A model generated the notes under the pieces. The model was not told where the DNA came from, ran no database searches, and worked only from the letters and a program-made list of their open reading frames with translations. A stretch of DNA of 6,149 nucleotides from Cryomorphaceae bacterium. GTDB taxonomy: Bacteria; Bacteroidota; Bacteroidia; Flavobacteriales; Schleiferiaceae. How positions within the stretch are numbered: the first letter of the stretch is position 1; each line of letters starts with the position of its first letter. The stretch is from positions 1 through 6,149 of the forward strand of contig CATITW010000177.1 in NCBI GenBank assembly GCA_949547975.1. The letters run 5' to 3'. The position numbers were made by a program, and so were the translations under genes. Positions 1 to 5,475 of this stretch are shown here, piece by piece.

Positions 1-1004
1 CTCAAGTCTTGCACATTCCCGTAGGCAGCAATGTACTCGCGCTCGATCTCATCTAGGGTCTCTAAAACCTCGTTCGGATCTTCGATGGTCACTAGACGTG
101 AACGGTACGGCTTAAAGTGGGACAGTCCACGGAAATAGTTCGTGTAATGCTTACGCGTCTCCATGATCGCATAACGCTCTTCTTTCCACTTCAGACTTAA
201 CTCAAAGTGCTCTCTAGCTGCAGCCACACGTTCCTGTACAGTCGGTTTCGCCTTCTCCACGCCGTGTTCGAAATAATGCTTGATCTCCTCAAAAATCCAC
301 GGATACCCGATGCTCGCGCGCCCGATCATGATCCCATCGACACCATACCTGTTGCGGTATTCCAGCGCTTTGGCGCCACTATCGATGTCCCCGTTCCCGA
401 AAACAGGGATGTGCAAGCGCGGATTGTTCTTGGTTTCAGCGATCAGCGACCAGTCCGCCTGGCCTTTATACATCTGTTTGCGTGTGCGTCCGTGAATAGA
501 TATGGCTTGAATGCCTACATCTTGCAGACGTTCCGCTACCTCGACGATGTATTTAGAATCTTCATCCCAACCTAAACGCGTCTTCACCGTTACCGGCTTA
601 TTCACCGCTTTGACAATCTCCGCAGTCATCTCGACCATCTTAGGAATGTCTTGCAATATTCCAGCTCCGGCACCTTTACACGCCACATTTTTCACGGGGC
701 ATCCGTAATTAATGTCGATTATATCTGGATTGCTTTCCTCACAAATCGCCGCAGCCTGTCGCATACTTTCGATCTCATTACCGAAAATCTGAATCCCAAG
801 CGGGCGCTCGTATTCGTAAAAATCAAGCTTCTTTACGCTCTTCGCCGCATCGCGAATAAGCCCCTCAGAGCTGATAAACTCTGTGTACATGACATCCGCA
901 CCGTGGTCCTTACACAGTTTGCGGAAGGGCGGGTCACTCACATCCTCCATCGGAGCAAGCAAGAGTGGAAACTCCCCCAATTCAATATCGCCTATCTTTA
1001 CCAT
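1..1004 (-). CDS. dus: tRNA-dihydrouridine synthase (Dus family), 3' end cut by window edge
   Basis: This FMN enzyme reduces specific uridines in the tRNA D-loop to dihydrouridine using NAD(P)H, in the cytoplasm. My reverse-strand translation is open from the ATG at 1004 to the window edge (334 codons), so it is nearly full length for the family and lacks only its last residues and stop. Visible landmarks: the N-terminal LAPMEDVSDPPFR segment (residues 16-28); the Dus signature D97-I-N-Y-G-C-P103 with the catalytic cysteine C102; K141 (KTR) and H171 (HGRTR), which belong to the flavin/substrate site; and the phosphate-binding GNGD (203-206) and GIMIGR (224-229). The start is well fixed because MVKIGDIELGEFPLLLAPM begins as expected for Bacteroidota Dus proteins. 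It diverges tightly from the CPBP protease gene. The exact tRNA positions modified cannot be read from sequence; it resembles the DusB branch, but the subgroup is an inference. Confidence 0.95.
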   Translation of the reverse strand, partial: MVKIGDIELGEFPLLLAPMEDVSDPPFRKLCKDHGADVMYTEFISSEGLIRDAAKSVKKLDFYEYERPLGIQIFGNEIESMRQAAAICEESNPDIIDINYGCPVKNVACKGAGAGILQDIPKMVEMTAEIVKAVNKPVTVKTRLGWDEDSKYIVEVAERLQDVGIQAISIHGRTRKQMYKGQADWSLIAETKNNPRLHIPVFGNGDIDSGAKALEYRNRYGVDGIMIGRASIGYPWIFEEIKHYFEHGVEKAKPTVQERVAAAREHFELSLKWKEERYAIMETRKHYTNYFRGLSHFKPYRSRLVTIEDPNEVLETLDEIEREYIAAYGNVQDL

Positions 1005-1008
1005 GCTG

Positions 1009-1041
1009 CAAAAATACAACCCTATGGCCTACACTGACAAA
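1009..1041 (-). promoter_or_regulatory. Putative Bacteroidota-type promoter of dus
   Basis: On the minus strand TTTG (1041-1038) is followed after 21 nt by TATTTTTG (1016-1009), a full match to the TAnnTTTG -7 element with a TTTG -33 element, as known for the primary sigma factor of Bacteroidota. The -7 box ends only 4 nt before the dus ATG, so transcription would begin at or next to the start codon. The -33 box lies inside the first codons of the divergent protease gene. The match and spacing are seen directly; activity is inferred. Confidence 0.6.
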
Positions 1042-1932
1042 ACTCTTCTGTGGGGAACTGCAAGAACTTCTCTAGTTTTCGCTACCATCACCATCCTATC
1101 CACACTCCTGTTCGGTGGAATCGGCTTCTCTTTCTCCGACAACATCTTTGGTCTACAGAGCCCTAACGGCATGCGCTGGGCCCAATTCTCAGTCGCCCTC
1201 GGCCTCTTCCTCATGCCCCCTCTCTTCTTTGCCTCCTACGCCAGCAACAATCCCCAAAGATTTCTCGGCCTGCGGAAATTGCCCACCTACCTTTCCGCAC
1301 CACACTCCCGCAAAAATGCAGCCCCACTGCCCCCTTCGTACCACACCTTCATCGCCCTTGCCCTAATCACCATCGGCTGCTTTTTCGCCGTCGACCTCCT
1401 AGCACGAGCCGCACAGCTCCTCCCCGACACAGGCTGGGTCCATTCCCTACGCGAACAGGAACAACTCGTAAACGTCGCCTTAAGCACCCTCCTCGCCGAC
1501 ATGAACCTCACCACCCTCGCCATGAATTTCCTGATCATGGTCCTGGTTCCAGCCTTCGGTGAAGAACTCTTTTTCCGAGGCATCCTTCTAAAACTCTTTA
1601 ACCGCACCTTCGACTTTCGCAAGGCTGCACTGATCTCTGCATTTTTCTTTGCACTGGCCCACCAGCAACCCTTGAGCTTCCTGCCCATCTTTTTCATGGG
1701 ACTGACCTTTGCCTATGTAAAAATGTGGACCGGGACGCTTTGGGCACCCATCCTGATGCACGCCATCAACAACGGTTTCGCCCTAGGCTCGGCATGGATG
1801 AACGACGGTGCATTAGAAAGCACCAGCAGCATTCCCCTTTTCATGAGTATTCTAGGGCTCCTTCCCTTCGCTGCTGGAGCACTATGGTTGCGCTACATTC
1901 AGCGCCAACACACGGCCTGGGTCCGGAAGTAA
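1024..1932 (+). CDS. CPBP family intramembrane metalloprotease (CAAX protease/ABI type)
   Basis: A multi-pass inner-membrane protein of 302 residues belonging to the CPBP (CAAX protease and bacteriocin-processing, Abi) family. All three family motifs are present: EExxxR as E180-E181-L-F-F-R185; FxxxH as F209-A-L-A-H213; and HxxxN as H246-A-I-N-N250. The glutamate and histidines form the intramembrane metal/catalytic site in characterised homologues. Hydrophobic stretches lie near residues 15-35, 52-72, 107-130, 162-184, 202-220, 222-236 and 267-288. A polar, proline-rich loop (about 75-105) precedes the core. The start is uncertain: ATG at 1024 gives MAYTDK; ATG at 1003, in frame, adds seven residues and overlaps the dus start. 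No Shine-Dalgarno sequence helps decide. The substrate is unknown; Bacteroidota have many such paralogues, and adjacency to dus or exb genes does not establish a partner. Its sense strand is markedly C-rich compared with the exb genes. Confidence 0.9.
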   Translation: MAYTDKTLLWGTARTSLVFATITILSTLLFGGIGFSFSDNIFGLQSPNGMRWAQFSVALGLFLMPPLFFASYASNNPQRFLGLRKLPTYLSAPHSRKNAAPLPPSYHTFIALALITIGCFFAVDLLARAAQLLPDTGWVHSLREQEQLVNVALSTLLADMNLTTLAMNFLIMVLVPAFGEELFFRGILLKLFNRTFDFRKAALISAFFFALAHQQPLSFLPIFFMGLTFAYVKMWTGTLWAPILMHAINNGFALGSAWMNDGALESTSSIPLFMSILGLLPFAAGALWLRYIQRQHTAWVRK

Positions 1933-1959
1933 ACGACACTTCAAGCAACATCTTGGCAC

Positions 1960-1992
1960 AAAAAAAGCCGACCCCAAAAGGAGTCGGCTTTT
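1960..1992. terminator. Bidirectional intrinsic terminator between convergent genes
   Basis: AAAAGCCGAC (1963-1972) pairs perfectly with GTCGGCTTTT (1983-1992). Inside, after one C-A mismatch, two more G-C pairs close an AAAA loop (1976-1979). Read on the minus strand the stem runs into seven U (complement of 1960-1966), a strong signal for the end of the exb operon, whose last stop codon is at 2017-2019. Read on the plus strand it ends in UUUU and would stop the protease transcript 30 nt after its stop codon. The rest of the 84-bp gap holds nothing else supportable. Confidence 0.88.
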
Positions 1993-2016
1993 CGCTATAT
2001 AAGCGTTTCTCTTTGC

Positions 2017-2511
2017 TTAGTTCTCTGTGCTGTACAACGCCTCAACGTTTTTAGGCTGCAGTGAACTGTAGTTGATTTTCAACGCTTGCGCCTTGCGCAA
2101 TTGCAATTTAATATCTGTGATCAGACCCATCTTCACGGTCTTATCCGCTTTGATACTCATGGTCATCATCGGACGCTCTTCCTCTGATTTCGCCTCACGC
2201 TCTTGAATAACGAATGCCTGAACATCGTCGATCGAAGCGAAAGCATCATTCAGCTGAATACGTGCAGCCTTACCAAACTTATCTTGGTACTTCTGACGTG
2301 GCGAACCTGCATAGATGTAAGTAACCAAAGACTTGCGCTCTAGCTTTTGGATCTCAGTAGCCTGTGGTTTACTCACGGCTACTTTCAAATCTACTTCACG
2401 CATCACCGTAGCGACCATGAAGAAGAACAAAAGCATGAATACAATATCAGGAAGTGCGGAGGTATTTACCGCCGGCAACCCTTTATCCTTCTTTTTCTTA
2501 ATTACTGCCAT
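2017..2511 (-). CDS. exbD: ExbD/TolR-family proton-channel subunit (second paralogue)
   Basis: A 164-residue single-span inner-membrane protein of the ExbD/TolR family, which works with an ExbB/TolQ channel to convert proton-motive force into mechanical work in the periplasm. A lysine-rich cytoplasmic N-terminus (K5-K8, K10) precedes one transmembrane helix (about 22-38). D22, at the start of that helix in the ALPDIVFML context, matches the essential proton-carrying aspartate (D25 of E. coli ExbD). The remainder (about 40-164) is the periplasmic domain, rich in charged residues and without cysteines. It is the last gene of the operon. Its ATG shares one base with the exbD1 stop codon (TAATG), which points to translational coupling, and the operon terminator lies 24 nt past its stop. 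Which transducer it serves (TonB-like or other) cannot be read from this window. Confidence 0.92.
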   Translation of the reverse strand: MAVIKKKKDKGLPAVNTSALPDIVFMLLFFFMVATVMREVDLKVAVSKPQATEIQKLERKSLVTYIYAGSPRQKYQDKFGKAARIQLNDAFASIDDVQAFVIQEREAKSEEERPMMTMSIKADKTVKMGLITDIKLQLRKAQALKINYSSLQPKNVEALYSTEN

Positions 2512-3095
2512 TATCCACCAATATTTAATGGTTCAGCCTCAGAAATTTTCTGCGGGTAAGCTGTCTTGATCTCCTTGATGATTTCCTCATCTTCTTCTGG
2601 ATCCATCTCACGATAGCTACGACCGTAGTCGCGCTCTGCAAGCTGGTCGCGTAGATCTTCGTAGGCAGCAACAAGCTCATTCTGAACTTTCACATACATA
2701 CCGTACGAAGTACCGCGGTCATTCTGCAACGAGATAACGGCCTTATCAGGGTTATCCGAGCTGTTTGACATTCCATAACCCTTACAGTGCTCACAAGATC
2801 CATCACCGTTGTTGTCGATAAATTCCATCGCTTTCTCACGAAGCTGTGAGATCTCGAGGTACTCATCTTCTACAAGCAACTGATCATTTGAGTTTACTAA
2901 TACTGTAAAGATGTTACGTTCCTTAATAGGAGGAGGATCTTGTACAAGCTCTTCATCATACGGCGGCAGCTTTCTATTGATCCCTTTATCCGTATCCATG
3001 GTAGTGGTTACAAGATAGAAGATCAACAAAAGGAATGCGATGTCCGCCATCGATCCGGCATTGATTTCTGGTATGGCTCTTTTATTTCTTGCCAT
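2511..3095 (-). CDS. exbD: ExbD/TolR-family proton-channel subunit with periplasmic CxxCxGxG insert
   Basis: A 194-residue ExbD/TolR-family protein, longer than classical ExbD (about 140 residues). A short basic N-terminus is followed by a transmembrane helix (about 17-33) with the conserved aspartate D18 (GSMADIAFLLL). The periplasmic region contains a proline-rich linker (54-57), the ExbD-like fold, and an insertion near 95-117 with C101-E-H-C104-K-G-Y-G108, one copy of the CxxCxGxG pattern known from DnaJ zinc fingers. An acidic stretch (165-175) precedes the C-terminus. Translation probably starts from AAGGA (complement of 3101-3105), 5 nt before the ATG and overlapping the stop codon of the upstream gene; a Shine-Dalgarno this clear is uncommon in this phylum. 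It is distinct from the downstream ExbD, so the two may form a heterodimer inside one channel. The role of the cysteines is unknown. Confidence 0.93.
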   Translation of the reverse strand: MARNKRAIPEINAGSMADIAFLLLIFYLVTTTMDTDKGINRKLPPYDEELVQDPPPIKERNIFTVLVNSNDQLLVEDEYLEISQLREKAMEFIDNNGDGSCEHCKGYGMSNSSDNPDKAVISLQNDRGTSYGMYVKVQNELVAAYEDLRDQLAERDYGRSYREMDPEEDEEIIKEIKTAYPQKISEAEPLNIGG

Positions 3096-3103
3096 AACGA
3101 TCC

Positions 3104-3511
3104 TTATTTAGTTGCTCTTGAAACGAGTGAATAGACTACCGCCAAAACAGCTCCTGCACCGATGATGTAGAAGGCATTTAGCATGGCGCTAACCAAACGT
3201 GTAGTTTCTTCAGTAACGTCTTTGTAATTCATGTAGTCTGCACCATCAGCAGTTGTGTAACTCAATACAGCAACAACGATGATCGCAACTAAACCGATAC
3301 CTACACCTTTGATCCCTTTTGGGTTCACAGCAAGTGCAAGCACGAAGCTCAAAACGGCCACAATCACACTAATGTAAGTGGTGATCATTCCGTAGGACAC
3401 ATATCCAGGAGCGCTTTCTTCGTTCATAGCGACCATGACAAACATGATAACACCTATGACACCTAGTACGATTCCTAGAAGACGTCCAATCAATGGAAGT
3501 TTACTAAGCAT
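3104..3511 (-). CDS. Uncharacterised four-helix membrane protein of the exb operon
   Basis: I do not recognise a named family. It is a 135-residue, very hydrophobic protein with four predicted membrane helices at about 9-29, 40-62, 68-85 and 110-132. Polar segments are short: an acidic, glycine-containing loop (30-38, NEESAPGYV), a PKGIKG turn (64-69), and a longer loop (86-108) with several acidic residues and tyrosines (ADYMNYKDVTEETT). No signal peptide or cysteine is seen; the C-terminus ends in basic residues. It starts 5 nt after the exbB stop and ends 8 nt before exbD1, so it is almost certainly co-translated with the channel genes. An accessory or stabilising subunit of the ExbB-ExbD motor is the natural inference, but no motif proves it. 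From memory, similar small proteins occupy this slot in other flavobacterial exb operons; this was not checked. Confidence 0.85.
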   Translation of the reverse strand: MLSKLPLIGRLLGIVLGVIGVIMFVMVAMNEESAPGYVSYGMITTYISVIVAVLSFVLALAVNPKGIKGVGIGLVAIIVVAVLSYTTADGADYMNYKDVTEETTRLVSAMLNAFYIIGAGAVLAVVYSLVSRATK

Positions 3512-3516
3512 ACGAT

Positions 3517-4365
3517 TTAGCTATTTTTCTTTTTGTACTCTACTAGTAGATCTAGGAAAGAGATAGAAGCATCTTCCATTTTGATCACGATACCGTCAAT
3601 CATTGCAACGATAAGGTTGTAGAAGATTTGTAGGATGATCGCAGTGATCAAACCAAATACTGTAGTCAAAAGTGCCACCTTAATACCACCTGCTACAAGA
3701 GAAGGGTTGATATCACCAGCTGCTTCGATCGCATCAAAGGCACCAATCATACCGATCACCGTACCCATGAAACCAAGCATCGGTGCAAGAGCGATAAACA
3801 ATGAAATCCAAGAAACACCTTTCTCGAGTTTACCGTTCTCTACTGAACCTACACTCATGATCGACTTATCTACCATATCTAGTCCTTCATCGTAGTGATC
3901 AAGACCTTCGAAGAAGATCGTTGCTACTGGACCGCGTGTGTTACGACAAACTTCTTTCGCAGCGTCGATACCACCGTTGTTCAATGCACCTTCAACCTCA
4001 GACAACAACTTCTCAGTGTTTGTTTGAGCGAAAGTCAAATACAAGATACGCTCGATAACGAGTGCCAAACCTAAAACCAAGGCGAGCAATACGAACGACA
4101 TGAAGAATGCACCACCCTCGATGAACTTTTCTTTCAAGATCTGGGTAAATGCTTTGTCTTCTGTTGCAACTGCAACTTCTTCAACTACTTCTTCAGTAGC
4201 TTCTTCTTCGACAACGGCAGAATCCATAGATGCTGCAGCGGAGTCCATAGTTTCAGTAGCAGAAGAATCTACTACTTCAGTAGCCGCCGTATCTTCTTGA
4301 GCGTAGGCGTTCACGGTACCCATTGATAGGGCAACGATAGCAAGCAAAGAGAGTGCTTTTTTCAT
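3517..4365 (-). CDS. exbB: MotA/TolQ/ExbB-family proton channel with signal peptide and acidic spacer
   Basis: A 282-residue channel subunit of the MotA/TolQ/ExbB family, which assembles around ExbD helices in the inner membrane to harvest proton-motive force. Order of parts: signal peptide (1-22, basic KK, hydrophobic core, likely cut after AYA); low-complexity acidic spacer (23-68) made mostly of E, D, S, T, A and V; TM1 (about 88-108); cytoplasmic domain (109-186); TM2 (187-210) with the family GT signature at G201-T202; TM3 (229-254) with T234-T235 in the place of the channel threonine T181 of E. coli ExbB; and a short lysine-rich cytoplasmic tail. Topology agrees with N-out ExbB. By my alignment the position of E. 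coli E176 is valine (V230). First gene of the exb operon, behind a 102-bp gap, with an A-rich leader and no clear Shine-Dalgarno. The gene symbol is by family; the partner transducer is unknown. Confidence 0.95.
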   Translation of the reverse strand: MKKALSLLAIVALSMGTVNAYAQEDTAATEVVDSSATETMDSAAASMDSAVVEEEATEEVVEEVAVATEDKAFTQILKEKFIEGGAFFMSFVLLALVLGLALVIERILYLTFAQTNTEKLLSEVEGALNNGGIDAAKEVCRNTRGPVATIFFEGLDHYDEGLDMVDKSIMSVGSVENGKLEKGVSWISLFIALAPMLGFMGTVIGMIGAFDAIEAAGDINPSLVAGGIKVALLTTVFGLITAIILQIFYNLIVAMIDGIVIKMEDASISFLDLLVEYKKKNS

Positions 4366-4467
4366 TTTAACTAGAATTTATTTCTTTAAAGTGTTATTGC
4401 ATCGGCCTTGCGCGACATGCGAAATGCCAATACGTCGCCGAAAATACAAAAAATTGGTGTCGTTACA
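4366..4467 (-). promoter_or_regulatory. Leader region of the exb operon with possible -7 element
   Basis: This is the only gap of any size between same-direction genes, so the exb operon probably has its own promoter here. On the minus strand TATTTTCG (4446-4439) matches the Bacteroidota TAnnTTTG box at all but one defined position, and a T-run with TTTG (4453-4447) lies just ahead. I see no good TTTG at the expected -33 distance. If used, it gives a leader of about 70 nt, ending in an AT-rich stretch with few G residues just before the exbB ATG. No riboswitch or operator is recognisable. Confidence 0.35.
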
Positions 4468-5475
4468 CTATTCTGTGAGTTCTCCTGCAATACTTGAAGA
4501 AAACTTAATACGGAATTCTCTTTCCGAGAGTCCTTCACCGAGCAAAACCATGGACTTTACTAGCGCGCTTTCAAAGGTCATGTCTTTAGCGCTCAACATA
4601 TTAACCTCTTCTAACGCACTAGAACTGTCGTACAGGCCAGGCACTACAGAACCGCTAACGCACTGTGAGGTATTGACAATAATGGTTCCGTTTTTTTCCA
4701 AACGACGTAAAAATCTTAAAAACGCGGCCGATTTCGGTGCATTCCCAGCGCCGAATGTGCGTATTAAGAGAACGTTCCACCCTTTTAAAGCGGGAAGTGT
4801 GTCGAAGTCCAAACCGGGATAGAGGGTAACCACGCCGACCCCTGTACCGAGCTGTTTCTGGAACTGGAGCGGTCCTTGAGATTCCCACAGCAACTCTTGT
4901 GCGAGCTGTACTTTCACTCCGCTGGTCGCGAGGGCAGGGAAATTTGGGGATGAAAAAGCATCAAATTCATTCGAGGAGCGCTTGTAGGCGCGGTTGCCGC
5001 GAAGTAATTGGTATTCAAAATAGATGCAGACCTCACGCACCAGCGGGAAGCCATTTTCGTTGCACATCGCAGCAAACTCAAACGCGCTGACCAGGTTTTC
5101 AACCGCATCCGTACGCAAAACGCCCACGGGAAGCTGAGAACCGGTAATGACGACTGGCTTTTGCAATCCGCGAATCATAAAACTCAATGCGCACGCGGTG
5201 TACGCCATGGTATCCGTGCCGTGGAGAATCACAAAACCGTCGACTTCATCCATCATTTCTTCGATCACCTCGATGAGTTCGACCCAAATCTCAGGGACCA
5301 TCTCAGAGGAGTCGATCGGCCGACTCAGGGCACGCGGAACAATATCTATGGGCAAAAGCCCCAGTGAAGGAATCTTATCCGTGACGCCTTCAAAATTCAT
5401 CGGAGAGAGCTTCCCCGCCTCATTTTGACGCATTCCGATCGTTCCACCAGTATAAATCAGGGCTATTTTACGCAT
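4468..5475 (-). CDS. ansA: Type I (cytoplasmic) L-asparaginase
   Basis: Hydrolyses L-asparagine to L-aspartate and ammonia. No signal peptide is present, and the sequence follows the E. coli cytoplasmic AnsA pattern along its whole length (335 residues, the usual size). Catalytic landmarks: nucleophile T12 in Y8-T-G-G-T-I-G-M15; the substrate-contacting D55-S-S-E58 loop; H85-G-T-D-T-M90 with T87 and D88; and K165 in R159-G-N-R-A-Y-K165, matching the AnsA catalytic lysine. C272 (SQCVSG) lines up with C273 of E. coli AnsA, part of its allosteric asparagine site. I chose ATG 5475 (MRKIALIYTGG) over the in-frame ATG 5499, because it matches the family N-terminus and has GGAG (complement of 5479-5482) just upstream. 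It overlaps the tatD stop by 8 nt, suggesting translational coupling. Confidence 0.95.
   Translation of the reverse strand: MRKIALIYTGGTIGMRQNEAGKLSPMNFEGVTDKIPSLGLLPIDIVPRALSRPIDSSEMVPEIWVELIEVIEEMMDEVDGFVILHGTDTMAYTACALSFMIRGLQKPVVITGSQLPVGVLRTDAVENLVSAFEFAAMCNENGFPLVREVCIYFEYQLLRGNRAYKRSSNEFDAFSSPNFPALATSGVKVQLAQELLWESQGPLQFQKQLGTGVGVVTLYPGLDFDTLPALKGWNVLLIRTFGAGNAPKSAAFLRFLRRLEKNGTIIVNTSQCVSGSVVPGLYDSSSALEEVNMLSAKDMTFESALVKSMVLLGEGLSEREFRIKFSSSIAGELTE

Noticed and set aside
207..575. 122-residue plus-strand open frame
   Set aside because: Lies antisense to the strongly conserved dus gene; no recognisable domain. A shadow frame.
1287..1697. 136-residue minus-strand open frame rich in R, S and K
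   Set aside because: Antisense to the protease core motifs; its composition is what the complement of a C-rich membrane gene gives.
1993..2005. CGCT-ATATA-AGCG inverted repeat next to the terminator
   Set aside because: Four-base arms in a short AT-rich stretch can occur by chance, and the adjacent 10-bp stem already explains termination.
4100..4300. Plus-strand frame rich in S, T, V and A
   Set aside because: It is the complement of the ExbB acidic spacer; its low complexity derives entirely from the GAA/GTA-type codons on the other strand.
4454..4468. GTGT-AACG-ACAC hairpin followed by TTTTTT just after the asparaginase stop (minus strand)
   Set aside because: Only a 4-bp stem with two A-T pairs before the T-run; too weak to call an intrinsic terminator, though it could slow polymerase.
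4655..5367. Several antisense and alternative-frame open frames over the asparaginase gene
   Set aside because: The asparaginase frame carries all catalytic motifs; the others have no domain or start-site support.
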